Shown here one piece after another: positions 10,584 to 22,284 of a stretch of 64,000 nt of DNA (positions within the stretch are counted from its first letter, which is position 1; every line of letters begins with the position of its first letter). The notes under the pieces are model-generated. The model made no database searches, had not been told where the DNA came from, and saw nothing but the letters and a program-made list of their open reading frames with translations. The position numbers and the translations under genes are program-made. This DNA is from Morella rubra (Eukaryota > Streptophyta > Magnoliopsida > Fagales > Myricaceae). The stretch is from contig CM025854.1 of the NCBI GenBank assembly GCA_003952965.2, positions 16,509,909 through 16,573,908 of the forward strand, written 5' to 3'.

Positions 10584-13500
10584 ATGGTGGAGTTCCTTGG
10601 AGAATCGGATCCCGAGAGTGATAGTGGACTACAAGAAGGAGATGAAGCAGAAAACATCAGCTACGATGAGCTCAATAATCGTATGTGGAAGGATCGGATA
10701 CGCTTACAAAAGCTCAAGGAGAAGCGTGACAGAGAAGAGCCCGAGTCATCGGCAAAACAAGAGGCATCCCGCCGAAAGAAGATGTCGAGGGCCCAAGATG
10801 CTATCCTCAAGTACATGGCGAAGATCACGGAAGTTTGTAAAGGTCAAGGTTTCGTTTATGGGATTGTCCCAGAGAAAGGAAAGCCGGTTACTGGCTCTTC
10901 CGACAGTTTACGAGAGTGGTGGAAAGAAAAAGTCCGGTTCGATCAGAATGCTCCTCTTGCCGTAGCTGAATTCTTGCGGGTTTTGGAGCAGGCAGCTGCG
11001 TTGGATCCAATTTCCTGTTTGCATCTCCTTCGTGCCTTGCAAGATAGTACTTTGGGCTCCCTTCTTTCTGCTCTCATGCAACACTGCATCCCTCCCCAAA
11101 GGAGGTTTCCACTAGACAGGGGTTTACCCCCTAGCTCCTTGGTGGCCTACACGTAGAGAGCTTTGGTGGGGTGAACAAGAGATCTCTCAGGATCATGGAC
11201 TGCCTCCTTACAGGAAGCCGCATGACCTTAAAAAGGCTTGGAAAGTGAGTGTCTTAGCTGCAGTCATCAAGCATATGTCTCCTAATTTGGATACGATGGT
11301 CGATGAGAAGGCTGGTGAGACAGTCCAGGAGTTTGCAAGATAAGATGACAGCCAAGGAGACTGCAACTTGGTTTAAGGTGGTCAACCAAGAAGAAGCCCT
11401 TCTACAACTTACTGAGAAATGCCTTCTTATTAGAGATGATGAAAGTAGAAAAGGAGAGGAAGAAGGACCAAGTCTTATCTTGGGCAGAGGCCACTAGAGG
11501 AAATACCCGCTTCAGCCACGTGGTAAGTTGCGGACGTGAGTAAAGCGCAGACTTCTTCCACCACTCAGCCAAACTCGTCGAAGTTGGAGATTCACAGCTC
11601 GACCGCAAGCCAGCGTCAGTTTCCTGGTCGGTGAATGTCCAAATCGAAATTACTGTAGTGCTTATATAATTCTTATTTCCAACTCCACACTACATTGTTG
11701 AACCAGCCGTCGTGAATGCCTTGGTAACCCAGTCACCTTTCCTCCGTCAAGAAAAATCCCAGAACTGACAAAGGTGGTTGTCACCAACGATTTTACTTCT
11801 GCGATACTTATGCCGACCACAATCTTCTTGCTCGTCAAGGATCTCCGGTGAAAAAATTCGGGAAAGTCGCAGCTCAGTCGAAATCTCAGAAACCTGGGAT
11901 CACTCTGCCAAAGGTCTCTATGATTTGGGTATAACTCTTCCTCAAGCTACCATTTTTTGTTTTGCATTTTTCTTCGAGTGCGTGTATTTCAGAAGCATTC
12001 TTCCATGACGAGTCAATGCCCACAAATTCATAGCTAATTAATTTACTTCCTGTTGGTATTTAAATTATCTGCAGGAAATACTACTACCGTTTTGGATATA
12101 TGATCTGAGATGAACTCCCTGAATCAAGACAACATTTCTATGTGATCAAGAACAGGGGTTGGACACAAGTCTTTTTTTTTAAGTAGAGCAATGTGAATTT
12201 TTGAACTGACATGGTCAGATTTGTCAAGGAGTTCAAGAGGATCAGTTGGTTACCGTAGTTAGAAATGCAGCTAGCCTTACATTTTTAGTTGTTTGTAAAT
12301 CTGAACCACTATGAAATTGCAAGTAAATATATGTGGTTCTGGAAATCAAGTGCTCTATTCGTTGAGTATATAAATATGTGTTCTGTAATCTGTAGATCTC
12401 TACTTGTGGAGAAGTTATTTAATTTTTTGATGGTCAGGTGAAAGAAATAAAAAAATGAAGGACACTATGAAATTGAAGAAATTAAACGAACAACAATTGT
12501 AAACGACTATCTGGAGAAATACAAATGGAAATAGAAATGCAAAAAAAGAAAAGGCCACCATGCCTGTCGTTATAAAAGAATCTGCTGCGTGGGCAAAACT
12601 AAATTAGAGACATATGTTGACGAGAGCTTCAAATTTGTCGTGCCCATTGCCCATTCCCCACGGCATACAGAGGTCAGCAAAACTCTTCCTTCCCGTCATC
12701 ATTTGGATTGTGACAACCTTTTCGTCGTCTTGAGCTCGTCGACAAAGAACCTAGCATCCTTCACGACATATTCATCATCGGCGAAGGCAGAGGCATCCTT
12801 GACGAGGTATACCGCGTCGGCACTGATGGACAGCAACCTTGATATCTCAATCAGTCGTCGGTAGAGGCAATGGCGTTCTTGACCTCCTTTAAGTCATCGG
12901 CGAGTGAGCAACGACAACCAGCCTGTCATAATCGTAGGACCCTTCATCGACGAATGCTAAGATGTTCTTCCAACGTGATTTCCCGTCGACGTAGTAGCCG
13001 ATTCCCGACGTGGCAAAAGGGTGATCATGGTAGGCCAATGTTGACGCTACAATCTCGACCGAGCTTTGACGACTAAAAGCCGTGGCTGAAGAGCAACTCC
13101 CACGAGTTTTGCCATTTCTATCTACGGAAGCCTCCGTCGGCGATGACCGATTTTCCACTAGTGGGCAGCACATATAAGCGTCATGAACGACAACGGCTCC
13201 TATTTACATAACAGTGAGAAAAGGAAACGTATGTGTGATCCTGCAGAAGCCTCAGAGAAAACACCGTACGGTCTCTAATACTCTGAGTGTTTACAGAGTG
13301 AAATGGTTTTAGGCATTATAGATAAGAACCAGAGGACGGACCATCAACCCCATAGTTTTCATCGCTTAAAGGAAGGTGATTACGACCAAGAAGATTGGGC
13401 TAGGGACATCCCCTTGTATGATCATCCCTCAATAATTGACCCACATTCGATGACTTCTGTCAGTACAATGGGACAATATGCAAGCTACTGGGGAGGTGAG

Positions 13501-13593
13501 ATTGAAGATGCACGACTGGAAGGAGCATTTAAGATCTTGAGAGAAAACCTGGACCAAGACGCAACTTCTATTTGGGATCTGGGGTACGAGTGA
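10584..13593 (+). pseudogene. EIN3-like (EIL) transcription factor pseudogene split by a CACTA element
   Basis: The first frame, from ATG 10584, has the EIN3/EIL signatures '[14 protein letters not shown]', '[16 protein letters not shown]', '[15 protein letters not shown]', '[12 protein letters not shown]' and '[19 protein letters not shown]'. The expected continuation is in other frames. A frameshift near 11120-11135 moves to 'PWWPT...[16 protein letters not shown]' and 'VIKHMSPNL'. A second, near 11298-11305, moves to '[19 protein letters not shown]'. Homology stops at 11491 where a CACTA element is inserted and resumes after 13166 with 'SEKRKRMCD', 'SECLQSEM' and 'IDKNQRTDH', ending at a TGA at 13593. 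Functional EILs bind DNA in ethylene or sulfur-starvation signalling. Extra stops (for example at 13276) confirm decay. It looks closest to EIL3-type members, though subtype is uncertain. Confidence 0.85.
11492..13163. mobile_element. CACTA (En/Spm-type) non-autonomous element, 1,672 bp
   Basis: The left end reads CACTAGAGGAAATACC and the right end, on the minus strand, reads CACTAGTGGAAAATCGG. Both are flanked by the 3-bp target duplication GGC (11489-11491 and 13164-13166), the size typical of CACTA elements. The inner right half (about 12600-13150) is rich in 'cgtcg/cgacg' words, as expected of subterminal transposase-binding repeats. No transposase is present, so movement would depend on proteins supplied in trans. 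Removing it rejoins two parts of the EIL pseudogene. Confidence 0.82.
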
Positions 13594-14369
13594 AGCAAAG
13601 CTTAAACAGATGCAAGTTGGTCACTCGGCAGTTTTGTCTTCGTACAATTCTGGTACTTTATTTCCTAAGGAAAACTTTACCCATCAAAATTACGCAGCTT
13701 GGGAAAAAGGTATAACGCATGACACTTCTTTGATTAGATTTCCATTCCATTTTCCCATTTCCTTTACCGAAGTGTTTGCATCCCTCCAATGTACCAACAG
13801 TACATCATGTAATATTGCATGAGTTAGTTCCAAGTTGTGTTCTTCAGACTATTTCGTCATCTTGTTTTGCTTTTAGGAAGTTGTGTTATCGTGTTTGTGT
13901 GTAAAAATTTTGATCACGGTAAAATTTTGGAGTATAGGAATTGTGAAAATAGTAAAAGAAAAAACTATTTTGATAGATTTTTTTAATTTATTATAATAGA
14001 AACAGATAATTTTGACAGGAAAAAAATTATTTTATAATTATTATTTTTAATATTTATTAAATAAAATTTTAGCACACAAATACTAACTTAAGCTTCAAAA
14101 GAAGAGACCCTATTCCTATTGAAATTAATACACTAGAATCCTATATTATGGTACTAGGAGGACTCATAATAAAAAACGCATTCGAGGTATGCAAGTGGTG
14201 TTTATTAGCGTGTCTAAAATTTTGACCTAATATAATAACTACAAAATTTTTCTCTTTTTATCGAATTCATTTATTTTCCATATAATAAATTATAAAAATT
14301 ATTCATATTATCTTTCTTTATTTCTGTTACTTTAACTCTAACGTCTAAAAGGTTTAATCACCTTAAATT
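13594..14369. other. AT-rich gene-free stretch
   Basis: It lies between the 3' end of the EIL pseudogene and the convergent 5-phosphatase gene. It is strongly AT-rich from about 13900. No gene is supported; part may be 3' untranslated sequence of the 5-phosphatase. Confidence 0.4.
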
Positions 14370-17300
14370 TTAACAATCAAATATGCAGCAGTTGTCAAAG
14401 TAGGTCTCTATTCTTTCACTAGCGCACGAAAGACCCTTTTTTATCCTATTGAGGCTTCTGTTCCTGATTTCCACCTCCACTGAAAAGACAGCACACACGG
14501 GTCTGTGATCCGAGAGTCTTGATTCCATACGGAGATAAGATAATTGCTCAATGCCATAGCCACGCCATAATATCCTGTCGCACCTAATAAGAGTCAAGCT
14601 CGAAGAGATTAATTCCTATTTGTAAAAATAAAATAACCATCTTAACTCACCCACTTTAATGATGAAAATTAAGAGGAAGTACCATGCAGGTGTGCGGCGT
14701 TTCTTCTTCGATTCGAATGTTTCCCCGGCGTAAGAATCCGAATTTTGCGAATACTTGTAAGTCGGGGCAAACGATATCGGTCCCTCATTAAATCCATTTA
14801 ATACTGTCCCTGCTTCCCTCTCGATATTCAACTGCACCCAAGCACAACAGGCAACGTGAAAGAATGAGCAAAAGATCAAATATATTATAATATTACGATG
14901 TTTACAAGTAGGTTTGGCAGGGTTTAATTAATAATGGAAGGGCTTCCTAGATGATCAGTTTGCTCCCAAAATTTCCAAACAAAAATGTTAAAATTCAAAC
15001 TATGACGAGAGAGTAACTCTTTTGTCGTTTGGTTTCTTTAGGTGAGGGCCTATGAAAGCACAAACCTGATCCTTCTCCAGGAGGGTGCTCCAGTCATTAA
15101 CCTTCAACAAAGCCCTGGTTTCCTCATAGCTCAGAGCTACTCGATAATTCAAATCTCCAAGCCAAAACGTTCGGCTGCAATTTTAAAAAGTAGTAGAGAA
15201 ATGAAAAGATGAAGGTTAATAAAAAGTATCTTTCCTTTTTGTTGTTGTTGAGTGAGCACGTTAATATTTGCAATATATTTGTTGCAAAAACTTACTCGTG
15301 ATCAATTATTCTTTGGGGGCATCGACTATCAGGATCCTTGCAAATATTAGGGAATTGCGTAGACCTCAGGATCTCAGCCACATCAGCATTTCTCTTTAGC
15401 TCATCACCCTCCTTCTCCCCAGAAGCCAAGTGACAGCACGCGAAACAAAAGCTTGTTCGGTGCAATGACATGCTTATTGATATGCATCCCTGCAAATTAC
15501 AATGATCCCCTGTATCAATTAAGTAGAACAGTAGCTAGCTAGGTTGAGCAACATCAGATCTGCGAAACAGTTGAGTAATTTATCATTAACTCAAGTAAAG
15601 CACCTCCCAGCTTTGAGCCTGGGCAGTATCCAGCAGTCCACTCGTCTTTTTGCCAAACTATGACATTGTAGACTGAGAAGGCTCAAACTGAGAGGAAGTC
15701 CACCGAGTTTCATTATACCTTGTTTCCAAGACAGCCCATTATTCCCCTTCCTACAGAGGAAACTCTGAGATGGCCAATATGCGGCACTAATTCCTTCCTT
15801 GCCCATACAGAAAGGAAAATCCCGACCATTTGCTTGCTTTCTATTAGACAGTAACTCATCATCTGGGTTGGGGAGGGTGAGGAAGGTGACGAATGTCTTT
15901 GTACCACTGAATAGAATTCATCTGCAATGCAATAACGACTGCTCTTAGTAGTTCTTGAGTATGATTTACGTCGGGGCTCAGAATGCTTGCGTAGCCTTCG
16001 CCTCTCTCGGGGGTTCAAGTCCACAGAACAGTTGCAGTTCTTGAGAAGGCTACTATCTGCCCCGAAATTCCTGCTAATGACTTTGAGAGAAGGCTTGATA
16101 TGGAAGAAGTGGAGGTTGCTTGAGGACTTTGAATCCTTCGAGATGTTGCTGTTCGAGACCTTGGAACCAGGACCTAAATCAGACGGTGAGAAGAAAGAGT
16201 CATGCCGCGGTTTATTAAGTGCTTGGCTTATGAGCGCCAGCCATTTTGCGGCAGGTTCACAGTCTTCAATCGCTAAAATATTTCCAGCGCTTAGAGGGAC
16301 AATTTCCTGAAAGCTGAAGACAAAATACTTAGACAGCAATTTCACTCTTTCCAAAATTCAATCTGATCCTCAGTCTTCCATTTTCGATGTATCATGTTTA
16401 GAGCTAGCGTTAAAATAGGTGAATTTGTCAACGATAATCATACCCCAAGACATATATATCTGAAGCACACTCCACCTGCAAAAACCCTTCGAGGTCGAGG
16501 CCATTGCCGGGCGTTCTTCCTCCAACATTCCATGTCGCCACAAATATCCTGCGTACCGATGGTAAGAAAACATGAGTCTCTTGAAAAGCAGCTGAAACAC
16601 CACTCGAACAAGGAACGAGGAGACCAGTTGATACCGGATATCTTGACGTACAGTAGCCAGTGCCATAGACTCTCCAAGAGGGGATAGGTTTAGGCATTCG
16701 ATCAGTGGAGCACTAAACTGTCTTTCTGGAGTAGATAAGACATCTACACCATAGTTTTGCTTTGTCAGAACTTGTAAAGTCTAATAATACCAGTATTTCA
16801 AACAATAACCCCTAAATGTCAACATCAGTCACAGAAATTTTCGCTGGGGCTACGATTTTCTTCTCCCTTCTTCACATGAATAATCAGGAAAACGATGATT
16901 ACTCATCTTGTTAGGTAAACTACCAAAACTTGCAGGAAGAGAGAAGGAAATCTAGCATTGTCTTTATGGATACGTGGCCTGTCCGTATCACACATAGAGA
17001 GTAAACTATCGGACTGATCACCCACGAATTGTTGTATAAGCTTGAGTTTTTCCTAATGTCGTTTTCATATGAGATCTTTACAATATTTTATTCCCCGTGA
17101 ACAAGTGAAAATTAAGGGCTTATTCCACCTAACATGTATACCTGATAAAGACCTGGTCCTGCAAGGAGACGCCTTCATGAGAGCTTTTCTCCTTGACGAG
17201 ATTTTTCTCTCCAAAACTATAAAGCAAAATTAAAAAAATTGAGAAAAGTACTGCATAATGAATCGATACCTAAGGAACTGCAAAACAATTCAAACACCCT

Positions 17301-17817
17301 ATGATGGTAGTGTTGTATACCATATAGGTGAGAGAGAGAGAGATTGAGATACCATGATCAACCTCATCACCATCTGATTTGGAAATATCGTCACCTGGAC
17401 GTCTTCTGATCCAATCTCGCTTGGAAGAGAAAATCTTTGGAATAATGGACTTTTGTCTCGATATATGAAAAGGAAACAAATCGTAAAGCACAGATCAGAT
17501 TTCCTCAAAAATCAATTACTCTTTTTCCTTCCCTTTTTTGTTACACCCAATTCTTACCAAAAATGAAGAACCAAGAAATTAAAGATTCACCCAAAAACAA
17601 AGAAAACGACAATATCAAAAAGGAAAAACGAGACGTGGGAAAAACGATATACCCTCTTTTTCTTTCCGTTCTTGACAGAGTTATCAAAGGTGGTGGTTGG
17701 AGTACTGCTGTTCTTAGTGATGGTGGTGTTAGTAGAACTACTGGCAGCAGTGTTGGCGGCGATGTTAATAACACCGCTGGTGCCATCTATCTTTGAAAAC
17801 TTTCCAGGGGAAGACAT
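14370..17817 (-). CDS. type I inositol polyphosphate 5-phosphatase
   Basis: Ten exons, from the 5' end: 17817-17653, 17449-17353, 17208-17153, 16780-16635, 16548-16444, 16313-15719, 15489-15296, 15174-15066, 14831-14683 and 14583-14370. All phases agree and give 609 residues, normal for the plant family. Catalytic motifs are present in order: '[10 protein letters not shown]' (156-165), 'GFQEIVPL' (190-197), 'GCLGNKG', 'FWLGDLNYR' (456-464), 'PAWCDRILW' (537-545) and 'SDHRPV' (563-568). It removes the 5-phosphate from inositol phosphates and/or phosphoinositides, shaping IP3/PI signalling and vesicle traffic. A Ser- and Arg-rich linker follows the QE motif, as usual in this family. Exons 4-10 are firm. 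Exons 1-3 (low-complexity N-terminus, then '[13 protein letters not shown]') rest on splice signals alone; exons 2 and 3 use less typical acceptors. Confidence 0.9.
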
Positions 17818-18995
17818 TCATTCCCTTATTTGATTAACGATTCAAGTAAAATGTTGAATTCTTCTGTACCCAACTCAGAGAGAGAACTATAGATTCTGGG
17901 TTTGTTTCACCCATGATTCAGTTTGCAGATCTTTTTTACTTTTTTGCGGTAATTTTGGATAGTTTTGGTTATTTGACCATTGGGTTCTGTTTCAAAGATT
18001 AGATATGGGCGCCAAAGCTTTCGGACGACTTAGGAATGGTAAAAGATGTAAAGGCCCACTTACAGAAAACACTTGGTTGTCTCATCATTATCGGAATCTC
18101 TTCCAGGCTCCTCTCCTAACTGAAAAGGCCGAACCTAAAAGAAAAGAATGCAATTAAAATATTTCAAAAATAGTCTAAAACAATAACTTTGATAAGGTGG
18201 TTCGAACTTTTGAATCTCTGGGTAGATAGAAATTGGCACAATAACATACTTTGCTAATTAATGCTTTCGATCTTTTGTTGGTCCATTTTGTTCTTTGGAT
18301 TGAATTCCTGGGCATTCTGTTTGTTTATAGTCATTTGTAAACAAGAGAAAATCAAGATTGTGTGTTTATAGGTCCATTCATATGGGTCTATCGGGCAATT
18401 AATCTGCTTCTTAGGTTGGAACCATGAGACAAGAATTGGATGCACTATCCTCTTTTCCATCAAACACAGGCTATTAGATATAATTTCTTAATCTCAGTTG
18501 CTCGGCATCTCTGCTTTAATTTTATTTCTGGGTATTAGCGAACCTTTATTTTCTTTGTAACTTAATTAGCTACTGTTATCCGAACCAGGCAAATCCAACG
18601 ACGACGATCGAAAATACACAGGGATCCCCTTCCAATCTCGTCAGCCCCGCTTGCATGGAGGGTTTGATATTTCAAAATTTTGAGTAAATTTTAATATATA
18701 TATTTATATATATATATATATAATTAAAGGTCTTACAATTGAGTAAATTTTTTAAAATTTTGATATATCATTAAATTATTTTCGAGTTTTTGAAAAAATT
18801 CAAAATTTTCAAAATTCTTTTCATACAAACTCAAAATTTATGTTTGGTTAATGGTCTTGCTTTTTCAAATTCAAACATAAATTTTCCACACAAAAAAAAA
18901 TATTTTAATATTTAATAAAATTTTGTATTAACCTAAATTTTTATTAAAACAACACAAAAATAAATTTTTTTTATTCACGAAAATACAATAAAAAA
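17818..18995. other. 5-phosphatase leader/promoter side and AT-rich DNA
   Basis: The first part probably carries the 5' untranslated region and promoter of the minus-strand 5-phosphatase. From about 18660 the sequence becomes extremely AT-rich, with a TA microsatellite near 18692-18722. No gene is supported. Confidence 0.4.
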
Positions 18996-19172
18996 GGCTT
19001 AAATGCACCCACAATCCCTGTGGTATGACAATATTGCAAATATGTCCCTGAGGTAAGAAAAGTTACAAATATGTCCCTGTGGTATGTTTTCCGTTAAATC
19101 TATGTCCTTTCATCAGTCCCCGTTAAAAACACTAACTGGACTTGATGATGTGGCAAGTTTAAGCCACGCCAG
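18996..19172 (+). repeat. MULE left terminal inverted repeat
   Basis: About 177 bp that matches the reverse complement of 26460-26639 with scattered substitutions. Shared stretches include 'ggtatgttttccgttaaatc' and 'ccgttaaaaacactaactgg'. Confidence 0.88.
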
Positions 19173-19479
19173 CAATGCACAGATATTTTAATAAAGCCCA
19201 ATCAACACACAGTTAGTGGAAAAAAGCCATGTGGCATTATGAAAAATTTTCTTCCCGTTATTCAAAAGTAAATGGTGTCGTATACCCATCCTTCCGTAAG
19301 TAATCCCCTCCCAAATCTCCCCCTTGCGAACCTTAGCCCGTCCCCTACTTGTATTTCCTCCCCTGCGACTAATTAGCTCAATCAAGGTCCCTAGTTCTAA
19401 AGCTAAAGCCATGAAGCACTCTTCGTGATTCAACGCAAAGAAACTGAGTGCTTTTTTTCCTCCCGAATCACTTCAACGC

Positions 19480-21112
19480 ATGTATATGTGGGACGAGATG
19501 GCAGAAATGTCGTTAGAACATTTGAAGAGCGATGATTTTGTGTATGTTTCAGGTCGTTTGGGGTCTTTTACGAAGCTTCAGGAGGATAAGAAGCTCAGAG
19601 CATATTACAAGATTCGTAAGTGAATTACGATTTTTTTATTATTTTTTTTTTTTGGTGGGGGTTTTGATGGAAATTAAAGTAATTCTGCAGATCAAATAGT
19701 TGGTACTGTTTCACATCAAATACGATTCCCCACTACAGGACAAAATTACAAGAAAGAGATTCTTTTTAACATTACTAAGTAAATGATGTTTTGATGGCAT
19801 TGGGGTGATTCTCATTGTTTATCTCTTCATTTGACTACTCATTTAGGAAGTGCCTTTCGCATGTTTAACCTAGTGTTTCATGGTGATCGGTGTCTAGTAG
19901 GGAATTAATTTTCTTTTTGGATCCCATTTCATCTTAGTCTAATAGCAGCTTAAGCTCTCACCTTCTAATTTTTTGGGGTAAATTAGTCCGCACGTTGAGG
20001 TTTGACCTTTTCCCAGTTTGGTCATTTTTTCCCTATCCTGGGGTGAGTACCATTACAAATAGATGCGTCAACTCTTGGACGGAAATGCATACGTGGCTAA
20101 CGGTTACACGTTTTGACAGCTAGATTTTTTAAAAATCTAATCGCAACGTGACACGTGTCATACAATAAATAAAAATTAAAAATATTTAAAAAAAATCTAA
20201 AATCTAATTTAAAAAAAAAAAAAACTTGGATCGGGGGGACCCCCGATATTGGAGGCCCCTCCACCGCCCATTCTGGCCGCCCAGAACTGGGCGGCCAGCG
20301 GAGGAGGGAAGGACTCCCTCCGTCGGGGGCGGCTGGGGGACCTCCCCCATCCCGCAACGCTGTTGCGGGATGGGGGAGGTCCCCCAGCCGCCCCAGAGCG
20401 GGCGGGGAGGAGGGAGTAGTTCTGGGCGGCCAGCTGGGCCGGTGGAGGGGCCTCCACCGTTCCACCGGGAAAGGATCGGGGGTCTCCCCCGATCCAAGTT
20501 TTTTTTTTTTTTAATTTAGATTTTAGATTTAGATTTTTTTAAAACATTTTTTAATTTATTGTATGACACGTGTCACATTGCGATTGGGCGAGATTTTTTA
20601 AAAAATCCAGCTGTCAGTGCCTACGTGTAGTTAGCCACGTGTGCATTTCCGTCCACGCCAGGATCTATTTGATAATGGGTACTCACCCCAGGATGCATTT
20701 AGGGATTGAACCCTGAGGACCAAACTGGGAAAAGGTCAGGGATGTACGAAGTAATTTAGCCAATTTTTTGTTGCATTTATATCATTTGCTGATCATGTCT
20801 GGTGTTATTTCTAATTATTTATTGGTTATTTGATTGGGATGGACCTGTATCATGTAGAAGCTAATAGACTATGCTTGCTGAGAGATTACGAGAACAAATG
20901 ACTGCACCTTAGACCTTTACCCTCTTTTGATGTTGTAGATGTGATGGATTGAGGGCAACAGTTTTTTTCCCAGTTTCAAAACATATTGCACAACTTCTAT
21001 CTTAATAACCATATTGTTTGTTCTGTTTAGGTCCCCGTTGAAGAGTTAAATTATATCAGTAAATGTAGTCAAGGGCCAACTAGCCAAGGAGAAGAGTTAC
21101 AATTAGGAGGAG
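19480..21112 (+). pseudogene. captured fragment of an organellar ssDNA-binding (OSB/SSB-type) gene
   Basis: The first piece (19480 to about 19610) translates to 'MWDEMAEMSLEHLKSDDF', then 'VYVSGRLGSFTKL'. This matches the OB-fold core of plant OSB proteins, which bind single-stranded organelle DNA (family pattern W-D-E-M-A-E...L-K-x-x-D-x-V-Y-V-S-G). It ends at a GTAAGT donor. A second piece at 21031-21112 reads 'VPVEELNYISKCSQG', the following OSB segment, and ends at a GTACGA donor. The upstream transit peptide and the C-terminal OSB motifs are missing, and the phase between the two pieces is not clean. This is a partial gene inside a MULE, the pattern expected of gene capture. The intervening intron now holds a fold-back element. 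Confidence 0.65.
19976..20761. mobile_element. fold-back MITE, near-complete palindrome, 9-bp target duplication
   Basis: Almost the whole 786 bp is one inverted repeat centred near 20358. The left begins GGGTAAATTAGTCCG and the right, on the minus strand, begins GGCTAAATTACTTCG. Both ends carry 'gaccttttcccagtttggtc'. The flanks are an exact 9-bp duplication, 'aattttttg' (19967-19975 and 20762-20770), the Mutator-superfamily size. The central ~270 bp is extremely GC-rich and bounded by A/T runs. It sits in the intron of the captured OSB fragment, so it arrived after the capture. Confidence 0.92.
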
Positions 21113-22284
21113 GTACGATTGCTCCCTCTGTTGGAAGATGAAGCCCGCAATCATAAGGAGAAAGAGAAGCTCAAATATTTGTTGGTTGGGTCTTGAGTTT
21201 TCTTTCTTTTTTGGAATGGGTGTGTATATGTGTAAGCCTTGTGTATCTGTGGGCGATTGTAAGCAGTTCTATTGATGTATATTGTGTTTGTAGAATTCAG
21301 GACAAATGTTGGAACTTTGTAGTATAAATGCAATGTAACAAATTGAATTATCTATTTTGGAATGAGTTTGTGTAAGTTTTGGGTTGCAATATATGCAACA
21401 AGACTTGTAGACAATGTGAACCGCTTATATGCAATGCAATTATGCTGCTCTTTTCTATTACACAATTGGTCTCTGTAAAGTGCAAACTAATTCAATTTTT
21501 TTCGAATTTGCAATTTGTATAACAGATGGGAAAATTCAGATATGCAAATTCATGTATAGTGAAATATGAAAATTCTGTAAAGTGCAAATCTCTTTAAAGT
21601 GCAAAAATGTAAATTGCAAATCTTTAACAGTGTGCAAGCATACATTCACCAAATCCATTTGGCATTAATTGAGACAACATAATAATATATGTTACACAAT
21701 CAAAACAGATGCTTCAATTTGTTACATTGCCACTTGATACAAAAAACTGTCACATTGCCACTCGATGCAAAAAATTGTCCAACCAATATATGCAACTACC
21801 GCAACCAAAGACTAAAAACTGTCCTGCCACCACAAACCCAACCAAAAAACTGTCCAGCTCATTCAAACCTAACCACAAACTCAAAAAACTGTCCAACTCG
21901 TTCATTGAGTGGCCCATGCTATCTCGACACCTTTAGCACGCCTTGCAAAAATACATTCTGGTTGTGTTTCTTGCATGCATAGCAATTTTTTTCTAATCAG
22001 ATGATGTTTCAGACTTAAGATTAAGTAAGGTAGGATTAATATTCTTACCTGACTCCCACAACTCCTCAAGACATTATCAACTTGCTCATTAGCAACAGGT
22101 TGGGTCATTCCCCTAGTTCTAACTTGGGGAAATTCATTGGCTCTGGATGTGCCCTTTCCATCAACACGCTACAATGATGTGCGTTAGTGAAGAACCGATG
22201 AATTTGTTCAATTAACTATAGAAGCATAAAGTATGAAGAACACAACAAATTGTCAATATATGAAGTTCCTTACATTTCTCGGCT

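Noticed and set aside
12889..13173. 94-codon minus-strand frame
   Set aside because: It lies in the cgtcg-rich subterminal region of the CACTA element and is not protein-like beyond repeat words.
20097..20519. Several Pro/Gly-rich open frames on both strands
   Set aside because: They lie in the GC-rich core of the fold-back palindrome, and the frames on the two strands mirror each other; this is a consequence of the inverted repeat.
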